The translations under genes and the position numbers were made by a program. The notes beneath the pieces are model-generated. The model was not told the DNA's origin. It was given only the letters and a program-made list of their open reading frames with translations, and did not search any database. This document shows, piece after piece, positions 7,574-16,657 of a stretch of 54,732 nt of DNA; position 1 is the first letter of the stretch; the number at the start of each line of letters is the position of its first letter. Source of the stretch: an uncultured Nocardioidaceae bacterium (GTDB lineage Bacteria > Actinomycetota > Actinomycetes > Propionibacteriales > Nocardioidaceae); assembly GCA_902805845.1 (NCBI GenBank), contig CADCUI010000005.1:1-54732 (forward strand), given 5' to 3'.

Positions 7574-9451
7574 CTAGTCCTCTGCCCAGCCGAACGTCGA
7601 GGAGGCCCGGTCGGGACCGGTGTAGGGGCGGCCCGTGACGATCTCGAAGATGGACTCGACCGGCAGCTTCGGCGTCCCGTCGGCGAAGAGGAGACCGTTG
7701 GTCTCCTGGCCGGTGTCCATGAACTGCGTGTAGCAGAACCCGACGATCTCCGTGCTGGCCCGGAGCGCGTCGAAGAGTCCGGTGAGCAGGTCGGCGTACT
7801 CCTCCGTCGAGGTCACCTGCTCGTAGCCCCAGGTCTCCTGCTCGTGCGACAAGGAGACGCCACCGAACTCGGTGATCATGAGCGGCGCCCGGCCGTCGAG
7901 GAACCGCTCCACCTGTGCGTCGTTCAAGATCGGGCGCCGCCGTTGCGGGCCGAACCCCACCAGGGCCGCGTCGCGGGCCGACTGCTGGTCGAGGTAGCGG
8001 GCGCGCAGCCGTTCGGGGTCGACGGTGTAGTCGTGCAGGCCCAGGATGTCGCTGTCCACGTGCTCCCAGCCCTCGTTGGAGACGGCCGGACGGCTGGGGT
8101 CGAGGGCGCGGGTCAGGCTGACGAGCGACTGGGCGAACTGCTGCTCGGCGTCGACCGTCGCGATGTCCTGCACACCCCAGCTCTCGTTGACCGGGACCCA
8201 GACGACGACGGAGGGGTGGCTTCGGTAGCGCCGGACGATCTCCATCCACTCCGTGGTGAGCAGGGTGATGGCCTCTGTGGAGAACTCGTAGGCTCCGGCG
8301 GTCTCACCCCACACCAGAAGTCCCAGCCGGTCGGCCCAGTAGAGGAACCGGGGGTCCTCGGCCTTCTGGTGGACGCGGACGGCGTTGAACCCCATCGCCT
8401 TGATGAGCTCGACCTCGGCGCGCAGCTCCTCGCTGCCCCGAGAGGCGAGATGGGTCTCCGGGCGGTACCCCTGGTTGAGCACCGACCGCGTGTAGTAGGG
8501 CTGGCCGTTCAGGGCGAACCAGCCGCCGCCCACCGACACGTCACGCAGCCCCAGGTAGCTGGCGACTCGGTCGACCTGGTCTCCCGACTCCTGGTCCCGG
8601 AGCACGACGTCCGCGTCGACGAGGTTGGGAGCCTCGGGGGACCACACGAGGCGGGCCCGGTCCTGGCCGTTCCGCAGTGCGGGGATGGCGATGTCCACCT
8701 GGTTCACCTGCCGCCGGACGACGCAGGAGACCTCCGCCAGCACCTCCTCGCCGAGGGTCAGGGCCATTTCCACCACCAGCGGCTGTGCGGGAGTGGAGGC
8801 GAGCGTGAGGTCACACCGCACCACCGAGGACGACGCGTGCAGGGTCCAGGCGACGTCCACGACGTGCTGCGACGGGACGACCTCGAACCAGACGGACTGC
8901 CAGATCCCGGTGGTGCGCTCGTACCAGATGCCGTGCGGCTTCTCCCGCCAGTCCTGCTTGCCGCGGGGTTGGTGCAGTGCCTGCGGGTCGTCCTGTGCCC
9001 GCACCACCAGCACGTGCCCGTCCTCGTGGGCCGGCTGCCCGGCCATCGCGTCGGTGACGTCGGCGGTGAAGGGCGTCTGGCCCCCCACGTGGTCGGCGAC
9101 CAGCTGGCCGTCGAACCAGACCTGAGCACGGTGGTCGACGGCGCCGAAGTGGATGAGCACTCGGCTCAGGTCGTCACCGGGGTTGGCGAGGTCGTCATGG
9201 GCGATGGTGCGGCGGTACCAGACGACGCGATGGAACCCGCGTTCCCCGATTCCGGAGGCGGGCGACTCCGGGGGGTAGGGAACCTCGATGCGCTGGTCGA
9301 AGGCTGCGTCGCTGGACGGGTCGAACCAGTGGTCGGCGAGCCCGGCGTCGGAGTCGTCGTGCGCGAACTGCCAGGGGCCGTCGAGACTGGTCCAGACCTC
9401 TCGGACCATCATCGGTCGCGGGTGCGTGCCGTCTTGCTGGGCAGCCTTCAC
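7574..9451 (-). CDS. Glycoside hydrolase family 2 (beta-glycosidase)
   Basis: A 625-residue GH2 enzyme without signal peptide, so probably intracellular. A jelly-roll sugar-binding domain (about 20-195, with VWFDG and the GIWQSVWFE motif) is followed by an immunoglobulin-like domain (195-300) and a TIM barrel (300-625). The acid/base Glu423 lies in VPVNESWG and the nucleophile Glu528 in MITEFGG. Family members include beta-galactosidases, glucuronidases and mannosidases; which sugar this one cleaves cannot be told. The GTG start has a GAGAGGG tract nine bases upstream. It is divergent from a sugar ABC importer, which suggests that oligosaccharides taken up by the importer are cut by this enzyme. 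Confidence 0.88.
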   Translation of the reverse strand: MKAAQQDGTHPRPMMVREVWTSLDGPWQFAHDDSDAGLADHWFDPSSDAAFDQRIEVPYPPESPASGIGERGFHRVVWYRRTIAHDDLANPGDDLSRVLIHFGAVDHRAQVWFDGQLVADHVGGQTPFTADVTDAMAGQPAHEDGHVLVVRAQDDPQALHQPRGKQDWREKPHGIWYERTTGIWQSVWFEVVPSQHVVDVAWTLHASSSVVRCDLTLASTPAQPLVVEMALTLGEEVLAEVSCVVRRQVNQVDIAIPALRNGQDRARLVWSPEAPNLVDADVVLRDQESGDQVDRVASYLGLRDVSVGGGWFALNGQPYYTRSVLNQGYRPETHLASRGSEELRAEVELIKAMGFNAVRVHQKAEDPRFLYWADRLGLLVWGETAGAYEFSTEAITLLTTEWMEIVRRYRSHPSVVVWVPVNESWGVQDIATVDAEQQFAQSLVSLTRALDPSRPAVSNEGWEHVDSDILGLHDYTVDPERLRARYLDQQSARDAALVGFGPQRRRPILNDAQVERFLDGRAPLMITEFGGVSLSHEQETWGYEQVTSTEEYADLLTGLFDALRASTEIVGFCYTQFMDTGQETNGLLFADGTPKLPVESIFEIVTGRPYTGPDRASSTFGWAED

Positions 9452-9650
9452 GGAGCGCCCTCTCTCTCTTGCGGTTTATGCGGCCGACGAGGCCATTGTG
9501 TCGGTGGTGAGGGCGCACCTTGGACGCCAGGGGGGTGGTCCCGCGACGACACTCCCTGTGCTCCAAGGCCTCGTTGCCCCGGCGAGACCGCCATGAAACA
9601 GTCGGTGTCATGAACGTCACATCAACGCATAAGTCAGTGACCTTCTCGTC

Positions 9651-10979
9651 ATGACCGGTTTGTCACGCCGCCAGTTCCTGGCGGCCGGAGGAGGCTTGAC
9701 CGTAGCGGGTGCGCTGTCCGCGTGTGGCTCCCCAGTAGTCAGCAGTCTCACCGGCGCCCAGCCGCAGACCGCCGACGTCATCTACTGGCACCTCTTCGGA
9801 GGTGGCGACGGTGCCAACATGGCCACGATGGTCGACCAGTTCCAGAAGTCGGGCACCCGGTCGATCGAGTCGACCCTGCTGTCTTGGGGCAACCCCTACT
9901 ACACCAAGCTGTCCCTCTCGGCGTCGAGCGGGCGTCCACCCGACGTCGCCATCGCGCACCTGTCACGGCTCCCCCTGCTCGCCGAGGCGGGGCTGCTCGA
10001 GCCCATCGGGGACCAGTTCACCGAGGCGGGGGTCACCGAGGACAAGTTCACGCCGGCGGCCTGGGAGAAGGCGACGGTGGGCGGCACCACCTATGCAGTG
10101 CCGCTGGACACCCATCCGTTCGTGTTGTTCTACAACGTCGCGGTCGCCAAGAAGGCCGGGCTGTTGAACGAGGCGGGCGACAACCTCAAGCCCATCGAAG
10201 GTGCGGACCAGTTCCTCGACGCGGTCAAGGCCATGAAGGACGCTGCGGGCGGCGACTTCGGGGCCGTCGCGTCGATCACGGCCGACCCGTCGACCTGCTG
10301 GCGCTTCTTCACGATGATCTACTCCGGCGTGGCCGGACCGATGGTGTCCGACCTGGGCACCAAGGTGACCATCGACCGCGGTGCCATGGAGGAGACCTTC
10401 GCCTTCATGCAGGAGCTCACGCAGGGTCAGAAGCTGATGCCGGCCAACTCCACGGCCACAACTTCCTCAACGCTGTTCAGCCAATCGCGGGTCGGGTTCC
10501 TGTTCGACGGCGTGTGGCAGATCCCGACGTACCGCGACGTGGAGGACCTCGAGTTCAACGTGGTCCCGTTTCCCCCGCTCCTCGGAGAGAAGCCGGCCGC
10601 CTACGCCGATTCCCACGCGCTGGTGCTCCCTACCAGCTCGGCTCGGTCGGGCACCCGGACGAGCGACGCCGTGCGCTTCGTCAAGGGTTTGCTGGACCAA
10701 AGCGAGACCTGGGCCGACGGCGGTCACGTCCCCGCATGGCTTCCGTCGCAGAACAGCAGCGAGTTCAAGAAGATGGACCCCCAGAGCAATTACACGGAGG
10801 CGGCCTTCAACGCGGTCTACGACCCGGCTGCCTGGTACACCGGGGCGGGGTCTGACTTCCAGGTCGCCATGGGTTCGGTGATCGCCAGCGTGCTCACCGG
10901 GGGGACGGACCCCAAAGGCGGTGTCGAGAACATGACGAGCAGCCTGGAGCAGTTCTCGACCGCTCGACCTCCCGTGTGA
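9651..10979 (+). CDS. Carbohydrate ABC transporter substrate-binding lipoprotein
   Basis: A 442-residue family-1 extracellular solute-binding protein. The N-terminus has a twin-arginine signal (SRRQFLAAGGG) and a lipobox with Cys25 (LSAC), so it is probably exported folded and lipid-anchored. The mature part has typical binding-protein features: IYWHLFGGGDGANMATM, AVPLDTHPFVLFYN, and a C-terminal region with WLPSQ. First gene of an importer operon with two permeases; no ATPase is encoded, so a shared MsiK-type ATPase is likely. Ribosome binding site weak. The neighbouring GH2 gene suggests an oligosaccharide substrate. Confidence 0.87.
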   Translation: MTGLSRRQFLAAGGGLTVAGALSACGSPVVSSLTGAQPQTADVIYWHLFGGGDGANMATMVDQFQKSGTRSIESTLLSWGNPYYTKLSLSASSGRPPDVAIAHLSRLPLLAEAGLLEPIGDQFTEAGVTEDKFTPAAWEKATVGGTTYAVPLDTHPFVLFYNVAVAKKAGLLNEAGDNLKPIEGADQFLDAVKAMKDAAGGDFGAVASITADPSTCWRFFTMIYSGVAGPMVSDLGTKVTIDRGAMEETFAFMQELTQGQKLMPANSTATTSSTLFSQSRVGFLFDGVWQIPTYRDVEDLEFNVVPFPPLLGEKPAAYADSHALVLPTSSARSGTRTSDAVRFVKGLLDQSETWADGGHVPAWLPSQNSSEFKKMDPQSNYTEAAFNAVYDPAAWYTGAGSDFQVAMGSVIASVLTGGTDPKGGVENMTSSLEQFSTARPPV

Positions 10980-11010
10980 TCCGGAAAGCTTCCTCAGCAG
11001 AGAGGCCAAG

Positions 11011-11970
11011 ATGACCACGAGCGCCATGGCCCTGCCAGCCAGGGACGTCGACACCACCACCAGCGCGCCGCCGAAAGACGGATCAACGCGAGGGGGTCAG
11101 AACAAGGCGGGTTGGATCTTCGCCACGCCGTTCCTCGTTCTCTACCTCGCCTTCCTGATCGGTCCCGTGCTCATCGGCATCGTGATCAGCCTGTTCAACA
11201 CCACCACGGTGCAATCGGGGCTGGGCAGCTTCGTGGGGCTGTCCAACTACGCCGATGTGCTCACCAGCGGGGACTTCTGGGCCTCGATGTGGCACTCGGT
11301 TCTGTTCACGCTGCTCACCGCGCCGCTCCTGGTGCTGTTGCCGCTGGTGTTCGCGATCCTGGCCTCCCGGATGGCCCGTGCCCAGTGGTTCTACCGGCTC
11401 GCCTTCTTCGCGCCGTACGTCGTGCCCTCGTCGGCGGTCTGCCTGATCTTCGCATTCATGTACACACCCGAGACAGGGCTCATCACCAACGCCTTTGGCT
11501 GGGTAGGCCTGACCGCCCCCGACTTCTTCGGCTCCACGTCCGGTGCCTGGTTCGCCGTGGTCCTGTTGACCGTGTGGTGGACCTTCGGCTTCAACTTCAT
11601 CCTCTACACCGCGGCGATCCAGGAGATCTCGGAGGAGGTGTACGAGGCGGCGGCCATCGACGGCGCCGGACCGTGGCAGCAGATCAAGGCGATCACCGTC
11701 CCGCTGTTGCGGCCGACAATGAGCCTGGTGCTGATCCTGACGGTGCTCGCCTCGCTCAAGGTCTTCGACCAGATCTTCATCCTGCTCGCCGGCGGCCCCA
11801 ACTACTCGACGCGTCCGGTCATCCAGTACATCTACGACACCGGATTCACCTCCTACCGCGGCGGCTACGCCGCAGCGGCGACGATGGTCTACTTCGTGAC
11901 CCTGGTGCTGGTGTCCGTCGTGTGGCTCCTGGCGCGCAGACGATTCAACACCAACCCCGCGAACGCCTGA
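11011..11970 (+). CDS. Sugar ABC transporter permease (MalF type)
   Basis: A 319-residue inner-membrane permease with six main hydrophobic helices after a Thr/Ser-rich cytoplasmic N-terminus. The ATPase-contacting EAA loop reads EEVYEAAAIDGAGPWQQ, followed by ITVPLLRPT. It pairs with the next gene to form the channel of a carbohydrate importer. It begins 31 bp after the binding-protein gene with a GAGAGG site close by. Confidence 0.88.
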   Translation: MTTSAMALPARDVDTTTSAPPKDGSTRGGQNKAGWIFATPFLVLYLAFLIGPVLIGIVISLFNTTTVQSGLGSFVGLSNYADVLTSGDFWASMWHSVLFTLLTAPLLVLLPLVFAILASRMARAQWFYRLAFFAPYVVPSSAVCLIFAFMYTPETGLITNAFGWVGLTAPDFFGSTSGAWFAVVLLTVWWTFGFNFILYTAAIQEISEEVYEAAAIDGAGPWQQIKAITVPLLRPTMSLVLILTVLASLKVFDQIFILLAGGPNYSTRPVIQYIYDTGFTSYRGGYAAAATMVYFVTLVLVSVVWLLARRRFNTNPANA

Positions 11971-11986
11971 AGGGAAGGCTCTCGAC

Positions 11987-12871
11987 ATGGCTACCACCGA
12001 GACAGCACCCGCGGCTCCCAAGGGCAGGGCGGCAGCACAGGACCGCTCCGACGGCGGCACAAAGGCGTTCAACCGGCTTGCCGCGACCTGCGTGACGCTC
12101 TTCGCGTTGATCTGGCTGGTCCCCTTCCTGTGGGCACTGATCACCTCGCTGCGACCCAACGAGGAGATCGCGGCCAACCCGACCACTCCGTGGTCCGACA
12201 ACTGGAACTTCGACGCCTACAGCTACGCCTGGAACTCCAGCCCCATGGGCTGGTGGTACGTCAACAGCTTCATCATCTCCACGCTCGCCGTCATCTTCGC
12301 CGTGGTGGTCTGCTCCATGGTCGCGTTCGCGCTGGTGAACCTGAACTTCCGCGGAAAGTACGTGGTCTTTGCGGTGATCCTGGCCGGTCTGATGCTGCCC
12401 ACCGAAGCACTCGTCCTGCCGCAGTTCATGGAGTTCCGGGCGCTCAACCTGCTGGGCACCTACTGGGCAGTCATCCTGCCCGGCGTGGCGCTGCCCGTCG
12501 CCGTCTTCGTCTTCCACTCGTTCATCAAGGCCATCCCGGATTCCCTCATCGAGGCGGCGCGGCTTGATGGGGCCAGCTGGGCTCGCATCTACTACCAGGT
12601 CGTCATGCCGCTGTGCCGGCCGGCGATCTCCGCGGTCGCGATCCTCACCTTCATCACCTCGTGGAATGCCTTTCTCTGGCCCCTCCTGGTCCTGACCCAG
12701 ACCAAGTCGCAGACCATCCCCGTGGGGCTCCAGGGCCTCATCGGCGGCGCCGCGATCCAGTACGCCGAGACGATGGCGTCCGCGGTCCTGGGCATCCTGC
12801 CCCTGCTTGCCGTGTTCCTGATCCTGCAGCGCCAGATCGCCCAAGGCGTCGCCAACACCGGCATCAAGTAG
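11987..12871 (+). CDS. Carbohydrate ABC transporter permease (MalG type)
   Basis: A 294-residue permease, partner of the preceding one. Six helices, with the EAA loop SLIEAARLDGASWARIYYQ followed by VVMPLCRPA, and the YVNSFIIS segment usual for MalG-like subunits. It starts 16 bp after the first permease. The operon appears to end here; the next gene has its own ribosome binding site after almost 100 bp. Confidence 0.88.
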   Translation: MATTETAPAAPKGRAAAQDRSDGGTKAFNRLAATCVTLFALIWLVPFLWALITSLRPNEEIAANPTTPWSDNWNFDAYSYAWNSSPMGWWYVNSFIISTLAVIFAVVVCSMVAFALVNLNFRGKYVVFAVILAGLMLPTEALVLPQFMEFRALNLLGTYWAVILPGVALPVAVFVFHSFIKAIPDSLIEAARLDGASWARIYYQVVMPLCRPAISAVAILTFITSWNAFLWPLLVLTQTKSQTIPVGLQGLIGGAAIQYAETMASAVLGILPLLAVFLILQRQIAQGVANTGIK

Positions 12872-12968
12872 CGCCTCGCCCCGTCCACGGGTCCGACCGC
12901 CGCAGCGCCGCATGGCGGTAGCCTCGGCACGGTCCGGTCGGGCGCATCGGCAGGAGGAGGAGCGTCCA

Positions 12969-13283
12969 ATGGCCGGAGCAGCAACGAGTGCAGTCACGCA
13001 GCGTGCCATCGCCATCGCGGTCCTGCTGGTCGCAGGCCTCCTCAGCCTTCCGCTCGCGGCCGGCCTCCTGGACGGTGAGTCGACCGAGAACTACATCGTT
13101 CCCGCGCAGATCGCGGTGATGGCAGTCCTCGGCGCGGTGGTCGGCTACCTCCTGCCCGGTGTCGCGGGCGCCGGTTCCAGCAGCACCCGGGGAGCCGGGA
13201 TCGGCGCCGTGCTCGGTGTCGCGGCCGCGCTCGTGGCCGTCGTCGTGTTCTTCCTGCTGGTGAGCGGCTTCTCCGGCGCCTGA
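12969..13283 (+). CDS. Small membrane protein of unknown function
   Basis: A 104-residue protein with three hydrophobic helices (about 15-35, 45-65 and 75-100) joined by short Gly/Ser loops. Start ATG at 12969 follows a very strong AGGAGGAGG site. No family was recognised. It sits alone between the sugar importer and an acetyltransferase. Confidence 0.7.
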   Translation: MAGAATSAVTQRAIAIAVLLVAGLLSLPLAAGLLDGESTENYIVPAQIAVMAVLGAVVGYLLPGVAGAGSSSTRGAGIGAVLGVAAALVAVVVFFLLVSGFSGA

Positions 13284-13331
13284 GCCTTACGAAAAGGGGC
13301 CACTCGTCCCTACTCGCGCGCGGGTCCCGGC

Positions 13332-13347
13332 ACCTACATTCGTAGGT
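13332..13347. promoter_or_regulatory. Inverted repeat before the acetyltransferase gene
   Basis: ACCTAC-attc-GTAGGT, a perfect 6-bp inverted repeat with a 4-nt loop, 20 bp before the GTG at 13368. It may be an operator or an mRNA hairpin close to the ribosome binding site. No matching regulator can be named. Confidence 0.35.
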
Positions 13348-13367
13348 CCCGAAGCAAGGAGTGAAGG

Positions 13368-13991
13368 GTGACCGACGTCACACAGCTGACGGTGCCTGTC
13401 CAACGGTGGATCGCCCGGCGTCGGAGGCACGACGTGGAGCGGCACCTCGGACCCGGCGCCGGCTCCACTCCGTCCGACGTGAGGATCCGGGGCCGCCGGT
13501 CGCACGACCTGGCGGCCGCGGCGCGGCTGCTGGGACTGGTGGTGGCCGAGGGTCAGTACCCGCTGCCTCGGCCCGAGTCCCGCAGGGCGTGGCTCACCGG
13601 CCCCGGGATCCAGGACGCCTGGATTGCCGAGCGGGACGGCGAGCTCCTGGGCCACATCGCTCTCAGCCGGGTGGGGCTGGACGCCGTGTCAGCGATGCGT
13701 TGGCGGGAGGTGACCGGCCGAGCCACCGCCGACCTGGCCGGGGTGTCACGCTTCTTCGTGCGCTCCCGGGTCCGCGGTCAGGGGATCGGGACCTCGCTGC
13801 TCCAGGCCGCCGTCACCGAGGCGCGGGCGCGCGGCCTGGTGCCGGTCGCGGAGATGATGAGCGCGAGCCGGGACGGCATCCGGCTCTACGAGAAGCAGGG
13901 ATGGCGGCTGGCCGCGATGTACCCGTGCGGTCCGAGGTCGGCCAGCCTCGAGGCGTACATGTACGTCCTTGCCGCACCGAAGACCCGGTAA
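13368..13991 (+). CDS. GNAT family N-acetyltransferase
   Basis: A 207-residue protein with a GNAT domain over about residues 40-200: GHIALSRVGLDAV, the acetyl-CoA-binding loop RSRVRGQGIGTSLLQAAV, and VPVAEMMSASRDGIRLYEKQGW, where the last helix carries the usual Y-E-x-x-G-W motif. The first 40 residues are a basic extension not usual for the fold. GTG start with AAGGAG 6-7 nt upstream. The acceptor is unknown. It runs 18 bp ahead of the phosphoesterase-domain gene and may share its transcript. Confidence 0.85.
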   Translation: MTDVTQLTVPVQRWIARRRRHDVERHLGPGAGSTPSDVRIRGRRSHDLAAAARLLGLVVAEGQYPLPRPESRRAWLTGPGIQDAWIAERDGELLGHIALSRVGLDAVSAMRWREVTGRATADLAGVSRFFVRSRVRGQGIGTSLLQAAVTEARARGLVPVAEMMSASRDGIRLYEKQGWRLAAMYPCGPRSASLEAYMYVLAAPKTR

Positions 13992-14008
13992 CGGGTACGG
14001 CTCGCGGT

Positions 14009-14356
14009 GTGAGCGAACGCCCCGCCTTCGTGCTCCACGACCACCGCAAGCCCCGACCGCACTTCGACCTCCGGCTCGAGGAGCGAGGTGTGCTGCGTTC
14101 CTGGGCCGTCCCACGCGGCCTCCCCCCGACCCCGAGCGAGGACCGGCTCGCGATCGCCGTGCCGGACCACGACCTCGACCACCTCACCTACACCGACGCC
14201 GACAAGGACATCGCCGACATCGGATGGTGGGAGGACCTCGGCAGCAACGACCGGCGGCTGCTCTTCGTCCTTCACGGCCGCACGGGCAGCGTGCGCTACG
14301 CGCTCATCGACACCGGCTCCGACTGGTTGTTGCACCGCACCAAGCAGCAGCCCTGA
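14009..14356 (+). CDS. Stand-alone LigD-type 3'-phosphoesterase domain protein
   Basis: A 115-residue protein equal to the N-terminal phosphoesterase domain of the bacterial end-joining ligase LigD. It begins with FVLHDHRKPRPHFDLRLE, the family's catalytic and metal-binding segment in which the His residues and D-x-R-L-E are conserved, and continues with LRSWAVPRGLPPTP and LLFVLHGRTGSVRYAL. In LigD this domain trims 3' phosphate and ribonucleotide ends. Free-standing copies are common in actinobacteria. The GTG at 14009 is chosen because the domain starts immediately after it; the longer open frame upstream is unrelated. Confidence 0.83.
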   Translation: MSERPAFVLHDHRKPRPHFDLRLEERGVLRSWAVPRGLPPTPSEDRLAIAVPDHDLDHLTYTDADKDIADIGWWEDLGSNDRRLLFVLHGRTGSVRYALIDTGSDWLLHRTKQQP

Positions 14357-14393
14357 GGGTGACCACCTCGCCGGCCGGGTGGGCGTCGGAGCA

Positions 14394-15353
14394 TCACGTG
14401 GTCGCCCACAAACGCGCGGCGACCAGCTCCGCCACCAGGACCTCGGCGAGCAGGCGTACGTCGTCGTCGTCGTCGTACGGGTAGCGCACGGTGTACCGCG
14501 CGTCGGGGAAGGCCCCACCCACCGAGACGACGGTCGTGTCACGTGGGCCGGTCCACTCGACGATGCCCCTGTCCCATGGCGAACCAGGCAGCACCAGCAA
14601 CCGGTAGTCGGTGTTCTTCGTCAGGTAGACGTCGACGTGCGCCCAGTCGCCGGCCTCACAGGCGACCGCGGATCGACGCGGTCCTTCGCGCAGCATGAGC
14701 GCGGATTGTTGTGCTGAGGACAACCGCCGGGCTGGAGCGGCGATGTGCGTCCCGGCCGGTCCGTCCAGCAGCTCCGTCACCGCCTCCAGCCACTCACCCG
14801 ACGTCCTCAGCAGGTGCGCCGATGCCTCGGCGGTCCGCTCCAGCGTCGAGACCAGTCCGTCGAGCGGCTCGTGCGACAGATGGGCCTCCAGCGCGAGCAG
14901 CAGGGCGAGCGTGTGCTGGTAGCTACGACACGCCACCCCACCGTCCTCAGGGCCGGCGCCCATCAGGACCACCTCGTCGCACCGTCGGGTGAGCGCCGAG
15001 GCCGGAGTGTTGGTCAGCGCCACGGTCCTCGGCCGGCCGCGGAGCCGGTCCACGGAGTCAAGGGTCTCCTTCGATGCCCCCGACGCCGAGATCGCGACCG
15101 CCAGCGTCCCGGGGCCCCAGTCCGGGAGCAGGTCGCTGCTGGCCAGCTCGGCTACCGCGACGACTCCTCGGGCGCGCAGCCGAGCGGCGGCGACCGCAGC
15201 GGCGTACATCGACGAGCCCATGCCGAGGAGCACCACGCGTGCGGGCCGCTCCTCCAGCACCGACCACGGGTCGCCCTGCCGGAGCAGGGCCGCGAGCGAG
15301 GTGAGCGCGGCCGGCTTGCGGTACAGGTCGGCGAGGAAGCCCGAGGGGTTCAC
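14394..15353 (-). CDS. SIS domain sugar isomerase/deaminase-like protein
   Basis: A 319-residue protein with two sugar-isomerase (SIS) domains, like the isomerase half of GlmS or the FrlB/AgaS deaminases. First domain: VVLLGMGSSMYAAAVAAARL, then LAVAISASGASKETL with the phosphate-binding Ser-rich loop. Second domain: AAPARRLSSAQQSALMLREG with a conserved ARR..S..A..A pattern. It probably acts on a 6-phosphorylated amino sugar or ketose. The GTG at 15353 overlaps the stop of the upstream kinase gene (GTGA), so the two are translationally coupled. Paired with a glucosamine-kinase-like gene, conversion of glucosamine 6-phosphate is the best inference. Confidence 0.78.
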   Translation of the reverse strand: MNPSGFLADLYRKPAALTSLAALLRQGDPWSVLEERPARVVLLGMGSSMYAAAVAAARLRARGVVAVAELASSDLLPDWGPGTLAVAISASGASKETLDSVDRLRGRPRTVALTNTPASALTRRCDEVVLMGAGPEDGGVACRSYQHTLALLLALEAHLSHEPLDGLVSTLERTAEASAHLLRTSGEWLEAVTELLDGPAGTHIAAPARRLSSAQQSALMLREGPRRSAVACEAGDWAHVDVYLTKNTDYRLLVLPGSPWDRGIVEWTGPRDTTVVSVGGAFPDARYTVRYPYDDDDDVRLLAEVLVAELVAARLWATT

Positions 15354-16657
15354 CGGCCGGCCTCCTGGAGCAGAGCGGGCAGAGCCGCCTCGGGGACGTA
15401 GGACCACCGGGGCAGATGGGTGGCCGCGTAGGTGAACTCCCGGCACACCTGCCGCAGCCGGAAGGGCCGCACCAGCCGGGCGTCGAACAGAGCGCCCTGG
15501 TCGGCGTCGGCGAGCCCGCTCCGGTAGCTCTCGAGGAAGGAGCCGCTCAGCACCGACTCCATCGCGTCGACCGTCACGGGGTCGGCTCCGGGGTGGTGCT
15601 TGCGGAGCACGAGGGCGACGTGGCGCAGGGACTGGAGCATGCCGGCGACGTCTGCCGCAGCGGGCTGCTCCTGCAGCCGTTCCGCGGGCGGCACGACGGG
15701 GTTGCCGTCGAAGTCGGTGACCCAGTAGCCGTCGGGGGAACGCAGCACCTGACCGACGTGGAGGTCACCGTGCACCCGCATCACGGCGGTCCCGGCGCCC
15801 GTCAGCGCGGTGAGTGCGGTGCGCACCTCCGCACCGTGCTCGTCGAGCACCGATCGGCTCCGGCCGCCGGCGACGGCGAGGGCGCGGTCGAGGTCGGCCA
15901 CGGCCTCGGCCTCCCACCGGGCCGCCTCGGCCCATGAGGCGGGCCGGGCGGTCTCGCGAAGAGCGATGTGGAAGTCGGCCAGCAGCCGGCCGAGCGCCGT
16001 CCCGGCTCGGCGCACTGCCTCCGGCTCGACCGTGGTGACCGCAGTGCGGAGGTCGTCGACCGCCCAGCTCCAGCCGTCCGACGCTCCCGGGACCAACGCC
16101 ACGATCGACGCGACCAGGCGCGGCGCTCCGGCGAGGGGCTGCCACTCGACCACGCCCCACGGCCGCGGGGTCCCGGCGAACCCGGTGCGCTCGAGCTCGC
16201 TGAGCAGCGACGGAGCAGGATGCGGACCGTCCTCGGCCCGGAACGCCCACTTGAGGACCGCACGGTCGCCCACGACGAGCGACTCGTTGGTCTGGTCCAC
16301 GTCGATGGAACGTTCCCCGGCCACCGGTTCGGAGTGCCAGCAGGTGAGCCGGAAGGCCCCCGACTCCTCCGCCGATGCCAGCCGAGCGACCAGCGCCTCG
16401 CCGGTCCCCTCCCCGGCCAGTGATCGGCGTACGCCGTCCGCGCCCGTCCTCAGGGGAACCGGGTGGACGCGCCCGATCTCGTCGGCGACGAGCACCAGCC
16501 AGTGCTCGCCACCGAGATGCAACGCGTCGACGGGCCTGGGCTCCCCGATCGGCTGGTCGTCACCCATGCAGCGGTGCGCGGGCAGCAACGCGGACCACCC
16601 TGCCTCGACGACCGCGTCGCGCAGAGCCCACGTCAGAGCCGGGGCAGGTGGGATCAC
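15350..16657 (-). CDS. Maltokinase / glucosamine-kinase-like phosphotransferase
   Basis: A 435-residue kinase of the actinobacterial maltokinase (Mak/Pep2) type, related to aminoglycoside phosphotransferases. An N-terminal cap domain (about 1-100) is followed by the ATP-binding lobe (RAVLKWAFRAEDGPHPAP, with the phosphate-binding Lys) and the catalytic lobe with HGDLHVGQVLRSPDG and the metal site TDFDGNP. A published actinobacterial subgroup of maltokinase-like proteins phosphorylates glucosamine; the SIS neighbour favours that substrate here over maltose, since no GlgE or trehalose synthase gene is near. GTG start overlaps the glycosyltransferase stop by four bases (GTGA). Confidence 0.75.
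   Translation of the reverse strand: MIPPAPALTWALRDAVVEAGWSALLPAHRCMGDDQPIGEPRPVDALHLGGEHWLVLVADEIGRVHPVPLRTGADGVRRSLAGEGTGEALVARLASAEESGAFRLTCWHSEPVAGERSIDVDQTNESLVVGDRAVLKWAFRAEDGPHPAPSLLSELERTGFAGTPRPWGVVEWQPLAGAPRLVASIVALVPGASDGWSWAVDDLRTAVTTVEPEAVRRAGTALGRLLADFHIALRETARPASWAEAARWEAEAVADLDRALAVAGGRSRSVLDEHGAEVRTALTALTGAGTAVMRVHGDLHVGQVLRSPDGYWVTDFDGNPVVPPAERLQEQPAAADVAGMLQSLRHVALVLRKHHPGADPVTVDAMESVLSGSFLESYRSGLADADQGALFDARLVRPFRLRQVCREFTYAATHLPRWSYVPEAALPALLQEAGR

Noticed and set aside
7844-9613. A 589-codon frame antisense to the GH2 gene
   Set aside because: Same reason: low-complexity Gly/Val/Asp-rich translation with no domain, against a clear GH2 on the other strand.
13993-13998. 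GGGTAC just before the phosphoesterase-domain gene, as another stress promoter
   Set aside because: No GNNT element at 14-16 bp spacing, and it lies right behind the acetyltransferase stop; too weak to list.
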